Shown here piece by piece: positions 1 through 9,094 of a DNA stretch of 52,382 bases. Made by a program: the position numbers and the translations under genes. The notes beneath the pieces are model-generated. The model did not search any database, was not told the DNA's origin, and worked only from the letters and a program-made list of their open reading frames with translations. Every line of letters starts with the position of its first letter. The stretch's first letter is position 1. Source of the stretch: an uncultured Bacteroidota bacterium (GTDB lineage: Bacteria; Bacteroidota; Bacteroidia; Chitinophagales; Saprospiraceae); NCBI GenBank assembly GCA_903905445.1, contig CAIVGO010000206.1:1-52382 (forward strand), read 5' to 3'.

Positions 1-948
1 CGGAAAGATCAAACAGTGGAATACGATGTTATCTTTTCCAATAAAATGAACCAACCCGGTATCATCACTTTGCCAATAGGGGGCCCAGTCTTTACCATGA
101 TCCGCAGCCCATTGCTTGGTGGCTGAAATATACCCAATTGGCGCATCCAGCCATACATACAACTTTTTGCCTGCCGAACCCGGAATATGCTGGGGCACAT
201 CTACGCCCCAGTCCAAATCACGCGTCATTGCACGTGGCTGTAATCCGCTGTCTAACCAGGAATTGCATTGGCCTACGACGTGGTTCTTCCAACTGCCAGG
301 CTGGTGCTGAAGTTTCCCATCCACCATACCCGTGTTGATCCAGGTACGCAACCATGCCTCATGCTCATCCAATTTCAAATACCAATGCTTTGTTGGACGT
401 AATTCCGGCGTTGCGCCACTTAAGGTCGAACGTGGGGTAATCAACTCCGTCGGACTCAAGGTGGTGCCACAGCGCTCACATTGGTCGCCATAAGCATCCG
501 GGTTGGCACAATTCGGGCAGGTACCAATAATATAACGGTCTGCCAAAAACTGTTCTGCCACCGGATCATAATACTGATCGCTCTCTTTTTCGTCAAACTG
601 ACCGTTTTCCAATAACTTTAAAAAGAAATCCTGCGATGTCTTATGATGCAGCGGACTAGAAGTGCGGTGGTACAAATCAAAATGAATACCGATGTCCACA
701 AAGGTATCGCGCAACATGACATGGTATTTATCTACAATTTCCTGGGGTGTAACCCCTTCTTTGCGTGCCTTAACGGTAATTGCCGCGCCATGCTCATCCG
801 AACCGCACACAAACACTACGTCTTTCCCCATCAAGCGTAAATACCGCACATATATATCTGCGGGTAAATAGGCTCCTGCCAAATGCCCAATATGCAATGG
901 ACCATTGGCATAGGGCAATGCGGCGGTAACCAAATAACGTTTTTTCAT
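1..948 (-). CDS. metG: Methionyl-tRNA synthetase, N-terminal 316 residues (runs off window edge)
   Basis: Charges tRNA-Met with methionine in the cytoplasm. The reading frame starts at ATG 948-946 with [20 protein letters not shown], which carries the class I synthetase start; the HIGH motif reads HIGH within [16 protein letters not shown] at about residues 16-31. A zinc-knuckle segment follows ([18 protein letters not shown], about 150-167), with four cysteines as in the two-strand knuckle of MetG. The frame is open to base 1, so the KMSKS loop and anticodon-binding part lie outside. It begins 15 bases after the HD-domain gene stops on the same strand, so the two may be co-transcribed. The identification is secure. 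Confidence 0.96.
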   Translation of the reverse strand, partial: MKKRYLVTAALPYANGPLHIGHLAGAYLPADIYVRYLRLMGKDVVFVCGSDEHGAAITVKARKEGVTPQEIVDKYHVMLRDTFVDIGIHFDLYHRTSSPLHHKTSQDFFLKLLENGQFDEKESDQYYDPVAEQFLADRYIIGTCPNCANPDAYGDQCERCGTTLSPTELITPRSTLSGATPELRPTKHWYLKLDEHEAWLRTWINTGMVDGKLQHQPGSWKNHVVGQCNSWLDSGLQPRAMTRDLDWGVDVPQHIPGSAGKKLYVWLDAPIGYISATKQWAADHGKDWAPYWQSDDTGLVHFIGKDNIVFHCLIFP

Positions 949-963
949 GTAACTGGAATGCTT

Positions 964-1617
964 TTAATCTACAAACTGAAAAAGGGTAATGTGCGGAACA
1001 CTCTTTTCAAACCATTTCATTGGAGCAAGGGTCTTGTCTCCTGTAAGGGTGTCGCACTTGAAAAAGGTGTAATACAACTGCATACAATAACCCACCTTTT
1101 CGTATAAATGTTCCAGCGTACGCTCGCGTTTTCCGGGCAACACATTGTCTTGCCGCGCGACCAACCAGGCATAAAATGCATCATCATGCGTTTCTGTAAC
1201 ATCCAATACGGCACGATCGTCCGTATATTGTTCTAAAAAACGGCGTGCAATTAATCCATGATGCTTCGACCAGTCGCGTGGCCGAGACCGATCTTCTGCA
1301 TATTTGAAGGTATCGTGTACCAGGGCTATTTGACGCAATTGAGACCGCATTACACCCGATAATCCAGGTATCCGGTCAATATTGTCCAATACTTCCCGGA
1401 CATGTAAGGCAACTTGACCTTCCGGATGGCCAAAGCGCGGCTCACCCCACAGTAATCCATGCCGATACTCCGGCAAGGTAAACCAGTGAGATTCTAATGC
1501 AGTTTCAGGTTGCAAATAGGCCTCCAGCATGTTGGGCTCGTCGAGCATGCGCTTCATGGGCAGCGTTCGTCGGTCGATTATAGTTGTTGGTCGGTGCGCA
1601 TTGGTCGGGGCAAACAT
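964..1617 (-). CDS. HD-domain family protein (probable metal-dependent phosphohydrolase)
   Basis: A 217-residue protein with the layout of an HD hydrolase: H72 (LHVREVLD), the paired H101-D102 (IALVHDTFKY), H119-H120 and a later H144-D145. HD proteins bind one or two metals through such residues and usually cleave phosphate esters or nucleotides; the substrate cannot be told here. The start is uncertain: ATGs also occur at residues 21, 24 and 30, and the first 20 residues look dispensable. There is no signal peptide, so it is probably cytoplasmic. It lies just upstream of metG on the same strand and is divergent from the HtrA-type gene, with about 190 bases between them. Confidence 0.7.
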   Translation of the reverse strand: MFAPTNAHRPTTIIDRRTLPMKRMLDEPNMLEAYLQPETALESHWFTLPEYRHGLLWGEPRFGHPEGQVALHVREVLDNIDRIPGLSGVMRSQLRQIALVHDTFKYAEDRSRPRDWSKHHGLIARRFLEQYTDDRAVLDVTETHDDAFYAWLVARQDNVLPGKRERTLEHLYEKVGYCMQLYYTFFKCDTLTGDKTLAPMKWFEKSVPHITLFQFVD

Positions 1618-1746
1618 ACGTCAGCAATTTGTACGTTATGAAGAATGTTTTGAATTAAAAAAAACAGAACGCAGGAACCTTAACTTATTGGTTAATACTT
1701 CGTTAAAGTGCCCTTTTCTGACAGCAAACAGAAGCGAACATCGTTT

Positions 1747-1754
1747 TAAATTTG
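1747..1754 (+). promoter_or_regulatory. Candidate -7 promoter element for the HtrA-type gene
   Basis: TAAATTTG matches the Bacteroidota primary sigma factor -7 consensus TAnnTTTG at every fixed position, about 50 bases before the chosen start. A clear TTTG at the -33 spacing is not present, so the call rests on one box. Confidence 0.4.
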
Positions 1755-1804
1755 CTTGCTCAAACAAAGTTAAGATTATTTTAAGCCAAACTAATTGTCA
1801 AACA

Positions 1805-2947
1805 ATGAATAAATTCTGGTCAATGCTTATTGCTGGCGCCGCAGGAGGTCTGGTAACCGTTGGTGCTTCTAAAATGCTGGACAATTCATCAAAGGTATCA
1901 GCGTTTGTTCCAGCGCCTTCCTCCAAACAAGTGAATTTTGGAGACACCCCGGCTCCCTTCGATTTTACAAAGGCTGCCGATCGTTCTATGCCTGCTGTAG
2001 TGCATATCAAAGCTTCAGAAAGCAAGGAAACTGCAGCACAACGCCAACGCCAGGAGTACAATCCTTTCCGCTACTTTTTTGGAGACTCTTACGACGACTA
2101 TGCCCAACCCCGTTCAGGTACCGGCTCCGGCGTAATCTACTCCTCCGATGGCTATATCGTGACCAATAACCACGTGGTTGATTTTGCCGACGAATTTATC
2201 GTTACCCTGCACGACAACCGCGAATTCAAAGCACGCATCATCGGCACCGATCCCAATTCGGATATGGCCGTTATCAAAATTGACGCAAATAATCTGCCAG
2301 CCATCGAAATTGGTAACTCGGACGACGTAAAAGTAGGGGAGTGGGCACTCGCTGTAGGAAATCCGTTCGACCTTACGTCTACCGTCACCGCAGGAATCAT
2401 TAGTGCAAAAGGCCGCGATATCAAAATTATCAAAGGTGGCCGCGCCATAGAATCGTTCATCCAAACCGATGCAGCCGTCAATCCAGGCAATTCTGGCGGT
2501 GCCCTCGTTGATGTAAACGGCAAATTGATCGGCATTAATTCAGCAATTGCTACACCAACCGGAACATTCGCCGGATACTCTTTTGCAATCCCGGTTAACC
2601 TCGTTAAACGCATTTGTGATGACCTGATCACGTATGGCGAATACAAGCGTCCATACCTCGGGGCCGATATCGCTACCATGGATACCGAAGTAGCAGATGC
2701 CCTTGAAATCGATTTTACCCCAGGGGTTGCATTGGTAAAACTTGACCCACAAGGCTCTGCCGCAGTGGCTGGTTTGCGCGAAAAGGATATTATCACTAAA
2801 ATAAATGGCAAAACCGTGACAGGTACCCCCGAACTTCGAGAGTACATCGGTCGTTCTAAAGTAGGTGAAACCATTACGGTGGTTTACAACCGAAATGGCC
2901 AAGAAAAAGAAGCATCCGTACGGCTTAAAAAACGCGCGGATAATTAA
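1805..2947 (+). CDS. HtrA/Deg-family periplasmic serine protease
   Basis: A 380-residue trypsin-like protease that degrades or refolds damaged envelope proteins. An N-terminal hydrophobic segment (residues 5-20, small-residue rich) acts as signal peptide or anchor. The catalytic triad is visible: H123 in TNNHVVDF, D153 in DPNSDMAVIK and S230 in NPGNSGGALVD. A single PDZ domain follows (about residues 285-375, with the binding-loop region YLGAD and VAGLREKDIITKING), so the layout is DegS-like in having one PDZ, although Bacteroidota DegQ/HtrA enzymes also often have one. The open frame extends upstream to 1529, but ATG 1805 is preferred because the signal segment begins there and a promoter motif precedes it. 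A strong terminator follows. Confidence 0.93.
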   Translation: MNKFWSMLIAGAAGGLVTVGASKMLDNSSKVSAFVPAPSSKQVNFGDTPAPFDFTKAADRSMPAVVHIKASESKETAAQRQRQEYNPFRYFFGDSYDDYAQPRSGTGSGVIYSSDGYIVTNNHVVDFADEFIVTLHDNREFKARIIGTDPNSDMAVIKIDANNLPAIEIGNSDDVKVGEWALAVGNPFDLTSTVTAGIISAKGRDIKIIKGGRAIESFIQTDAAVNPGNSGGALVDVNGKLIGINSAIATPTGTFAGYSFAIPVNLVKRICDDLITYGEYKRPYLGADIATMDTEVADALEIDFTPGVALVKLDPQGSAAVAGLREKDIITKINGKTVTGTPELREYIGRSKVGETITVVYNRNGQEKEASVRLKKRADN

Positions 2948-3001
2948 AATATAAAGGGTAAAACCCTAAGATAAAGTTGGTTTTTCGTTTTGTTTTGATG
3001 T

Positions 3002-3033
3002 GTCTGTCCAGCGCAATGCTGGGCAGACTTTTT
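3002..3033 (+). terminator. Rho-independent terminator after the HtrA-type gene
   Basis: The arms GTCTGTCCAGC (3002-3012) and GCTGGGCAGAC (3018-3028) pair over 11 positions with one wobble/mismatch and a 5-base loop, followed by five T residues. Confidence 0.85.
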
Positions 3034-3163
3034 AAATTTAGGCAGGGCTTTTGTACATTTTGCCAAATCTTGCGTTCTTTTGCATCGCATAATCCATACC
3101 TACCCAATGCGCCCTTACTGCTGTCTAATTTTTGCGCGTTGAACCTTTCAATTTCAAATTTTT

Positions 3164-4192
3164 ATGAAAAGAACCCTGCTCTTAGCGGCCTTGTTTACCT
3201 TCCTTGGTATCGCGGCCTGGTATGTACTTACCCAAAAAAATCAGAAAACCAGCGTGAATGTTTCCTGGGATATGGATTTTGGCGTTCCGGAAACCGGTAA
3301 AATTCACAAAATATTCATTGCCGACCGAAAAGGACAAACGGCTACCCTGGTAAGAGAAAAAAATCAGTGGCGCTATAATGGCCAGTTTCGTGCCCGACCT
3401 ACCGCGATCCAAACACTTTTGGAAACCATCGCGCAAGTTCGAGTACAATACGCCCCCACGGAAACAGCTAAACCCAGTCTGATTAAGTCAATTGCAGCAG
3501 AAGGCATCAAAGTAGAGCTCTACGATGAAGATGGAAAACAGATCAAATGCTATTATGTAGGCGATGTTACAACCGATGAACGAGGTACCTATATGATTAT
3601 GGATAAATCTGAAAATCCATACGTTGTCCAAGTCCCTGGTTTTATCGGCCAATTGCGCGTCCGATATATGCTCGGCGATGATAACTGGCGTGACCGAGCC
3701 GTTTTTTCTGAAAAACCCGAAGAAATAGAATCAGTTGTAGTCGAATATCCACAACAAAAGAGCCAGTCTTTTAAAATTAATAAGACAAAGCCGCTTACCT
3801 ATGAGGTAACGCCGTTCTATTCTACGACACCCGTCCTGAAAGGCCCGCAGCGGAAAGGCGTACCAGAAGCCTACTTACTACAATTCGAAAGCCTTATTTC
3901 AGAAGGTTTTGAAAACAAAAACCAGGTGCGCGATTCTGTACGAGCATTGGTTCCATTTGTGATCATTACGGTCAAAAACAAAGAAGGGATAGAAACTAAA
4001 GCACGGTTCTGGCCTGTGGAAGTCGACCAAGATCCAGTCACTGGGCAAACGTTCATTGTGCGCTACTTTACCGACCTCAACGATGGGGCATTGTTTATGC
4101 TGACCCAACATCAGGTATTTGGACCTATTTTCAGAGGGTATTCATTTTTCTTTGAGGCGGGCGATGACCGCAGGCGAGGAATACGCAATTAA
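3164..4192 (+). CDS. DUF4340-like membrane-anchored envelope protein
   Basis: 342 residues. The first 24 residues form a hydrophobic segment (LLLAALFTFLGIAAWYVLT) typical of an uncleaved anchor or signal peptide; the rest is a soluble beta-rich domain. Residues about 35-130 resemble DUF4340 (KIHKIFIADRKGQTATLVREK followed by a WRYNGQ segment and a helix whose role is to compare values at FRARPTAIQTLLETI). DUF4340 proteins in other phyla sit in the gliding-motility-type ABC transporter locus; no such partner genes are adjacent here. The gene stands alone between two terminators. Function unknown; family assignment is from remembered sequence pattern only. Confidence 0.65.
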   Translation: MKRTLLLAALFTFLGIAAWYVLTQKNQKTSVNVSWDMDFGVPETGKIHKIFIADRKGQTATLVREKNQWRYNGQFRARPTAIQTLLETIAQVRVQYAPTETAKPSLIKSIAAEGIKVELYDEDGKQIKCYYVGDVTTDERGTYMIMDKSENPYVVQVPGFIGQLRVRYMLGDDNWRDRAVFSEKPEEIESVVVEYPQQKSQSFKINKTKPLTYEVTPFYSTTPVLKGPQRKGVPEAYLLQFESLISEGFENKNQVRDSVRALVPFVIITVKNKEGIETKARFWPVEVDQDPVTGQTFIVRYFTDLNDGALFMLTQHQVFGPIFRGYSFFFEAGDDRRRGIRN

Positions 4193-4200
4193 CACGTATG

Positions 4201-4246
4201 TTTTGGATAATAAAACAGGCGATGCTCCCATAAGGTGCATCGCCTG
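4201..4246 (-). terminator. Terminator at the end of the ribosomal cluster, probably bidirectional
   Basis: Perfect 10-bp arms CAGGCGATGC (4216-4225) and GCATCGCCTG (4237-4246) around an 11-base loop. On the minus strand the stem is followed by a T-rich stretch (complement of 4201-4215, TTTTATTAT), which suits termination after rplQ. It also lies just after the plus-strand DUF4340 gene, so it may serve both. Confidence 0.75.
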
Positions 4247-4270
4247 CTTCGATATTGTGTTAAGGCTTAA

Positions 4271-4885
4271 TTAAGCCGCTTCGTCTTCTTTCTTTTCTTC
4301 TGTTTCAACCGTTGGTGCTACTTCATCTGCAACGATTTCAGCAACATCTTCTACAACAGGAGTTGTTTCTTCCACTTCTGCCACCGCAACAGTTTCTTCA
4401 GCCGCTACAGCAACTTCATCTACTACACTGGTTTCTTCTGTTTCAGCAACACCGCTTGCACCTTTTTTGCCACCACGACGCGTACGTTTCGCAGTTTTCG
4501 TTTTGCTTGCGTTCGGGTTGTAGATATCATTGAAGTCAACAAACTCAATCATCGCAGTTTCAGCACCGTCACCACGACGGAAGCCCAATTTGATTACGCG
4601 GAGGTAACCGCCTGGACGATCGCCAATTTTGGTGGCAATTGTGCTAAACAGTTCAGTAACTGCTTCTTTATTTTGCAGGTAACTGAACACTACACGACGC
4701 GAGTGGGTCGTATTGTCTTTTGATTTCGTGATGAGCGGCTCCACATAACGACGCAATGCTTTTGCTTTTGCGAGGGTAGTTGTAATGCGCTTGTGTTCAA
4801 TCAGCGAATTGGTCATGTTCGCCAACATAGCACGACGGTGCGATGCTGTCCGACCAAGGTTGTTAATTTTATCTCCGTGTCTCAT
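4271..4885 (-). CDS. rplQ: 50S ribosomal protein L17 with long acidic C-terminal tail
   Basis: Large-subunit protein near the polypeptide exit. The core (residues 1-125) is canonical: [20 protein letters not shown] and the later [19 protein letters not shown] segment. It is followed by a short basic linker (about 125-142, [14 protein letters not shown]) and then about 60 residues made almost only of Glu, Val, Ala, Thr and Asp. The total of 204 residues compares with about 120-130 in E. coli-type L17. The tail should be disordered and strongly negative. It is last in the alpha-operon part, 86 bases after rpoA, and ends at a terminator. Confidence 0.97.
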   Translation of the reverse strand: MRHGDKINNLGRTASHRRAMLANMTNSLIEHKRITTTLAKAKALRRYVEPLITKSKDNTTHSRRVVFSYLQNKEAVTELFSTIATKIGDRPGGYLRVIKLGFRRGDGAETAMIEFVDFNDIYNPNASKTKTAKRTRRGGKKGASGVAETEETSVVDEVAVAAEETVAVAEVEETTPVVEDVAEIVADEVAPTVETEEKKEDEAA

Positions 4886-4971
4886 AACGGTATAAACCTA
4901 TTTTTAGGTGGCGGCACCGGGGCAGTTTTACACGCTCAAACGGTTACCACACTTTGTGAAAAAATGGTGAA

Positions 4972-5970
4972 TTAATCTTCTTCTAACTTGTACTTAGCCA
5001 AGTCCATGCCGAATGTCAGGCCCTTGTCTTGCAGCAACTCTTCGATCTCAACCAACGATTTTTTACCAAAATTGCGGAATTTGAGTAATTCGTGGGTGTC
5101 ATAACGTACCAACTCAGCCAAAGTATTGATTTTAGCTGCTTTGAGGCAGTTGTAAGCACGCACGCTCAGATCCAGGTCTTCGAGGGAGGTTTTGAGCAAC
5201 TTGCGCATGTGCAAGATATGCTCATCCACAACGTTCTCTTCGCGGCTTGCTGGTGTATCGAACGTAATATTATCATCGGTGATCAGCATCAAGTGCTGAA
5301 TCAGGATGCGGCTTGCTTCGCGAATCGCTTCCTCTGGATGAATCGTACCATCTGTTTTTACATCGATGGTGAGTTTTTCATAGTCCGTACGTTGACCAAC
5401 ACGGGTGTTTTCAACACGGTAGGAAACATTTTTGATCGGCGTATAGATCGCATCAATTGGAATAACACCAATTGCAGCGTCTTTAGGTGCGCCATCTTCT
5501 GCAGGCTGGTAACCACGTCCTTTGGTGATGGTCAATTCCAACTCCAAAGTTACCGCTGGTTCCATACGGCAAATGAGCAGATCATGGTTCATGATCCGGA
5601 AAACATTGGTAAATTCTTCAATCTGACCTGCACGGAATTCTTCACGACCACTAATGGTCAGGTAAATTTTTTCCTGCGGATTCTTTTCGTCTTGAATAAC
5701 TTGCTTAATCCGTACTTGTTTGAGGTTCAGTACAATATCTACTACGTCTTCCACAACGCCCCGAATGGTGGCAAACTCGTGGTCAACACCTCCAATCCGA
5801 ACTGCGCTAATCGCAAAACCTTCTAGAGAAGAAAGCAGAACCCGACGAAGAGAATTGCCAACAGTTTGGCCAAATCCCGGTTCCAATGGCTTAAATTCAA
5901 AGGTACCTTCAAAATCTGTTGCTTTTTGCATCAAAATTTTGTCAGGCTTCTGGAAATTGAGAATACTCAT
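4972..5970 (-). CDS. rpoA: RNA polymerase alpha subunit
   Basis: 332 residues. The N-terminal dimerisation domain (about 1-230) carries the family segment LEPGFGQTVGNSLRRVLLSS at about residues 31-50, and the C-terminal domain (about 250-325) has the helix-hairpin-helix pattern LKAAKINTLAELV and LKFRNFGKKSLVEIEELL that binds UP-element DNA and regulators. ATG 5970 is chosen because MSILNFQKPDKI is the usual Bacteroidota start; the frame stays open upstream to 6093 but that stretch is unlike the family. It lies between rpsD and rplQ as in other bacteria, with a stable hairpin in the rpsD-rpoA spacer. Confidence 0.97.
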   Translation of the reverse strand: MSILNFQKPDKILMQKATDFEGTFEFKPLEPGFGQTVGNSLRRVLLSSLEGFAISAVRIGGVDHEFATIRGVVEDVVDIVLNLKQVRIKQVIQDEKNPQEKIYLTISGREEFRAGQIEEFTNVFRIMNHDLLICRMEPAVTLELELTITKGRGYQPAEDGAPKDAAIGVIPIDAIYTPIKNVSYRVENTRVGQRTDYEKLTIDVKTDGTIHPEEAIREASRILIQHLMLITDDNITFDTPASREENVVDEHILHMRKLLKTSLEDLDLSVRAYNCLKAAKINTLAELVRYDTHELLKFRNFGKKSLVEIEELLQDKGLTFGMDLAKYKLEED

Positions 5971-6067
5971 ATGTGGAACGCTCCGAATTATAAAAGGGTG
6001 GGAAAAAGAAATGTGATTTTGGGGCCGAAAGCAGTCATAACGATTAACAACGTTTAAACGCGAAAAT

Positions 6068-6095
6068 GGTTGGCGACCGTTACCGACCGCCAACC
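6068..6095 (-). terminator. Hairpin in the rpsD-rpoA spacer, possible partial terminator
   Basis: Perfect 8-bp arms GGTTGGCG and CGCCAACC with a 12-base loop, followed on the minus strand by ATTTTCG. The T-run is short, so it could be a weak terminator, an RNA processing site or a translational-control structure between rpsD and rpoA. Confidence 0.5.
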
Positions 6096-6111
6096 TTTCG
6101 TTATTTTGCTC

Positions 6112-6726
6112 TTATTTTGAGTACAATTCGACGATCAACTGTTCGTTGATCTTTTCTGGGATCTGATCACGCAGCGGATAGGCGAGAAACACACCCTGCA
6201 TTTTATCAGGGTTCCATTCCAGCCAACTAAACTGGCGTACATTGTTGGTTTTTGCACCAACATGCGTCGTAACGATGTCGAGTCCTTTCGATTTGCCACG
6301 TACAGCAACTACATCTCCTGGTTTCAGGGAGTAGGAAGGAATGTTTACTACATTTCCATTTACCGTTACGTGACGGTGGCCTACCAACTGACGCGCACCG
6401 CGACGGGTTGGAGAAATGCCAAGACGGAAAACCGTATTGTCAAGCCGTGCTTCCAACAATTGAAGCAATACCTCACCGGTAACACCATGGCGACGCGTAG
6501 CCTCATGGAAAGTACGGCGGAATTGGCGCTCCAAAATACCATAGGTGTACTTTGCTTTCTGCTTTTCAGTCAACTGAACCGAGTAGTTCGATGCAGCTTT
6601 CTTCTTGCGCGCTTGTCCGTGTTGTCCTGGCGGGTATTTGCGACGTTCAAAGGATTTATCTAATCCGAAGAGAGATTCGCCAAATGCACGCGACTTTTTT
6701 GTGGTAGGTCCTGTATAACGAGCCAT
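6112..6726 (-). CDS. rpsD: 30S ribosomal protein S4
   Basis: A 204-residue primary 16S rRNA-binding protein. It starts [20 protein letters not shown] and has the S4 RNA-binding domain at about residues 95-160 ([29 protein letters not shown]). The N-terminal zinc-binding cysteines found in some S4 proteins are absent. In E. coli S4 represses the alpha operon at the rpsM leader; whether this copy does so is unknown. It sits 71 bases after rpsK and 141 bases before rpoA. Confidence 0.97.
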   Translation of the reverse strand: MARYTGPTTKKSRAFGESLFGLDKSFERRKYPPGQHGQARKKKAASNYSVQLTEKQKAKYTYGILERQFRRTFHEATRRHGVTGEVLLQLLEARLDNTVFRLGISPTRRGARQLVGHRHVTVNGNVVNIPSYSLKPGDVVAVRGKSKGLDIVTTHVGAKTNNVRQFSWLEWNPDKMQGVFLAYPLRDQIPEKINEQLIVELYSK

Positions 6727-6797
6727 TCTATGTGAATGTATTGATTGTGGTCAATGTGTATAATAACGCTGTTGTGGTAAACAGTCGTGTGGAATGC

Positions 6798-7190
6798 TTA
6801 AACGCGACGACGTTTAGGCGGGCGACATCCATTGTGTGGCATCGGCGTAACGTCGTTGATAACCAACACTTTAATGCCTGATTGGTCAATCGCGCGGATT
6901 GCCGCCTCACGACCAGATCCCGGGCCTTTAACGAAAACTTCAGCCGAACGAATGCCCGCATCAAACGCAACTTTCGCGCAGTCGTTGGCAGCAATTTGTG
7001 CAGCGTATGGTGTATTCTTTTTAGAACCACGGAAACCAGCCTTACCGGCTGATGCCCAGGAAACCACTTCACCCTGCTTGTTGGTGATAGAGATAATGAT
7101 GTTGTTGAAGCTCGCCTGAATGAAGACGATTCCTTCCGGGGTAACTTTTACCTTCCGCTTTACAACTTTTTTAGCAGCTCCTTTAGCCAT
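6798..7190 (-). CDS. rpsK: 30S ribosomal protein S11
   Basis: A 130-residue protein of the 30S platform. The segments [20 protein letters not shown] and [12 protein letters not shown] are diagnostic, and the C-terminus ends in the usual basic [13 protein letters not shown]. It begins with an Ala/Lys-rich stretch. It lies between rpsM and rpsD in the canonical alpha-operon order. Confidence 0.97.
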   Translation of the reverse strand: MAKGAAKKVVKRKVKVTPEGIVFIQASFNNIIISITNKQGEVVSWASAGKAGFRGSKKNTPYAAQIAANDCAKVAFDAGIRSAEVFVKGPGSGREAAIRAIDQSGIKVLVINDVTPMPHNGCRPPKRRRV

Positions 7191-7290
7191 TGTGTATAGT
7201 CGATGTGATGATTCGATGATGTGATGATGCAGTACCCAGATGATTTCAGTTTACTGACACCTGTACATAGCACCTAACCCGCAATGAGTA

Positions 7291-7668
7291 TTACTTAGTT
7301 ACTTTTTTCTTGTTTGCAACCGTCTTACGCTTGCCCTTACGGGTACGCGCATTCGTACGGGTACGCTGGCCACGCAAAGGCAATCCTTTACGATGACGCA
7401 AACCACGGTAACAACCAATGTCCATCAAACGTTTGATATTCATTTGAATCTCAGACCGAAGTTGACCTTCTGTCTTGAATTCATCCGCTATAATACGAGA
7501 GATGGTCTTGATGTTGTCATCCGTCCATTTTTCAACTTTGGTACTTTCGTCTACCCCTGCTTTCTCAAGCACCACCTTTGCGGTAGAGGAGCCGATACCA
7601 TAAATATAGGTCAACGCGATAACCCCTCTCTTGTTACGGGGTAAGTCTACACCTGAAATACGTGCCAT
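7291..7668 (-). CDS. rpsM: 30S ribosomal protein S13
   Basis: A 125-residue protein of the 30S head that contacts the 50S subunit and P-site tRNA. It starts [20 protein letters not shown], has the helix-two-turn-helix pattern ([20 protein letters not shown]) and ends in a basic tail ([19 protein letters not shown]) that reaches the decoding site in the family. It follows rpmJ by 91 bases and precedes rpsK by 100 bases. The rpsM-rpsK spacer holds imperfect GATGATG-type repeats (7202-7229). Confidence 0.97.
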   Translation of the reverse strand: MARISGVDLPRNKRGVIALTYIYGIGSSTAKVVLEKAGVDESTKVEKWTDDNIKTISRIIADEFKTEGQLRSEIQMNIKRLMDIGCYRGLRHRKGLPLRGQRTRTNARTRKGKRKTVANKKKVTK

Positions 7669-7759
7669 TATTGTGTATTTTTAAATGTTGATCTCTCGGC
7701 TCGTTTTTGCACATTCAGACCTCTGGCCCAAATTATACCACAACGAACCCAACATCAAA

Positions 7760-7876
7760 TTATCCCTGACGTTGTTTGAATTTTGGGTTTTTCTTGTTGA
7801 TTACATAAAGCTTGCCTTTGCGGCGCACTATTTTGCAATCAGCAGAACGCTTTTTAATCGACGGTCTGACTCTCAT
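7760..7876 (-). CDS. rpmJ: 50S ribosomal protein L36, zinc-ligand-poor form
   Basis: 38 residues, read from ATG 7876-7874 to TAA 7762-7760: [20 protein letters not shown], then [18 protein letters not shown]. In the zinc form of L36 three cysteines and one histidine bind the metal; here only one cysteine (C14) is left, and the other ligands are replaced (by residues such as N and F). This is therefore the C-minus type, not dependent on zinc, as is usual in Bacteroidota. It lies between infA and rpsM. Confidence 0.95.
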   Translation of the reverse strand: MRVRPSIKKRSADCKIVRRKGKLYVINKKNPKFKQRQG

Positions 7877-7944
7877 GATGGATGTTGTTGTCCGTTTAAA
7901 ATTTACAAACTGCTTTTGCCCCAGTAGGAACAATCACAAATTGA

Positions 7945-8163
7945 TTATTTGTAGCGATAGATAATGCGTCCGCGTGTTAAGTCGTATGGCGACATTTCAA
8001 CTGACACCTTATCTCCCGGCAGAATACGAATGTAATTCATCCGCATTTTACCAGAAATTGTGGCAAGTATGACGTGACCATTCTCTAGGCGAACCTTAAA
8101 GTTTGCGTTAGAAAGCGCCTCGGCTACTTCGCCGTCCTGTTTAATCAAATCTTCTTTAGACAT
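7945..8163 (-). CDS. infA: Translation initiation factor IF-1
   Basis: A 72-residue OB-fold protein that binds the 30S A site during initiation. Diagnostic segments are [40 protein letters not shown] and the terminal RIIYRYK. It lies 33 bases downstream of map and 68 bases upstream of rpmJ, the common alpha-cluster order map-infA-rpmJ. A near-consensus promoter box overlaps the map stop codon, so it may have its own start point. Confidence 0.97.
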   Translation of the reverse strand: MSKEDLIKQDGEVAEALSNANFKVRLENGHVILATISGKMRMNYIRILPGDKVSVEMSPYDLTRGRIIYRYK

Positions 8164-8189
8164 ATTTTGCCCTTCTGAATTTCGGGCTG

Positions 8190-8197
8190 CAAAGGTC
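8190..8197 (-). promoter_or_regulatory. Possible internal -7 promoter element before infA
   Basis: On the minus strand GACCTTTG (7 of 8 versus TAnnTTTG with the first T replaced) overlaps the last codon region of map, 27 bases before infA. Weak: no clear -33 box was found. Confidence 0.25.
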
Positions 8198-9039
8198 TAA
8201 TTTTTTGGTGAAACTTCCTTTAATTCAGGATTATTTTTTATCTCTTCCAACAAATAACTGTGATCAGAGAGAATATCGGCCTGATTTTTCCGTATAACGA
8301 TCGAATGCTCAAAATGTGCACTCGCTTTTCGGTCTTTTGAATGAATGGTCCAACCATCGGATGCTTGAAAAACGTCTCTTACTCCCAGGTTCACCATCGG
8401 CTCTATGGCCAAAGCCAACCCTTCCCGAAGTACCATCCCATGCCCCCTCTTTCCATAATTGGGCACCTCCGGCTCTTCATGTAAGGACCTTCCTACCCCA
8501 TGTCCTACCAAATCGCGCACCACACCATATTTATGTTTGCGTTCACAATAATCTTGCACCGCAAATGAAATATCTCCAATCCGTTTGCCAACAATCGCTT
8601 GTTCGATTCCCAGATATAAAGACCGGTAGGTCACGCTTAAAAGTTCCATTTCTGGTTCGCCAACTTCCGAAAAAGCAAATGTGAAAGCAGCATCCCCAAA
8701 AAATCCTTCCAACTCTACACCACAATCCACAGAAACCACATCGGTGGGCAAAAATTCCCGCTTTCCTGGTATACCATGCACCACAATGTCATTATAAGAA
8801 ACACAAAGCGTTGCGGGAAATCCATGATAACCTTTAAACGCTGGTTTTCCTTTGTGATCTCGTATAAACGTTTCGGCTGCTTTGTCAATCTCAAGGCCAG
8901 TTATGCCCGGTTTTAACATGCTACCTACTAACGCTAGGGTTTTTGATACCAGCAAATTTGACGCACGCATTAATTCTACTTCGTCGTTGGTCTTGTAGAA
9001 TATATGTTTGCTGTTTTGTGCACTGGTGAAAAAACCCAT
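8197..9039 (-). CDS. map: Methionine aminopeptidase type I
   Basis: Removes the initiator methionine from nascent proteins. All metal and catalytic residues are visible: H89 (VVHGIPG), D105 (VSVDCGVEL), D116 (FFGDAAF), H180 (DLVGHGVGRSLHEEP), E213 (AIEPMV) and E244 (FEHSIVI). 280 residues, slightly longer than the usual 250-265, because of about 15 extra N-terminal residues (MGFFTSAQNSKHIFYKTNDE); ATG at residue 24 is an alternative start. It lies between secY and infA. Confidence 0.96.
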   Translation of the reverse strand: MGFFTSAQNSKHIFYKTNDEVELMRASNLLVSKTLALVGSMLKPGITGLEIDKAAETFIRDHKGKPAFKGYHGFPATLCVSYNDIVVHGIPGKREFLPTDVVSVDCGVELEGFFGDAAFTFAFSEVGEPEMELLSVTYRSLYLGIEQAIVGKRIGDISFAVQDYCERKHKYGVVRDLVGHGVGRSLHEEPEVPNYGKRGHGMVLREGLALAIEPMVNLGVRDVFQASDGWTIHSKDRKASAHFEHSIVIRKNQADILSDHSYLLEEIKNNPELKEVSPKN

Positions 9040-9094
9040 TTTTTGTTTTTATCAATCTCAAACAACCCAAATTGGATGTTTGATGCTGTTTTTA

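Noticed and set aside
1529-1804. Upstream extension of the HtrA-type reading frame
   Set aside because: The stretch overlaps the divergent HD-domain gene and its translation is unlike a protease; the signal segment starts at the ATG at 1805.
5092-5826. Long open frame antisense to rpoA, and similar long plus-strand frames opposite ribosomal genes
   Set aside because: They are mirror frames of highly conserved genes with biased codons; none resembles a protein family and none has a promoter.
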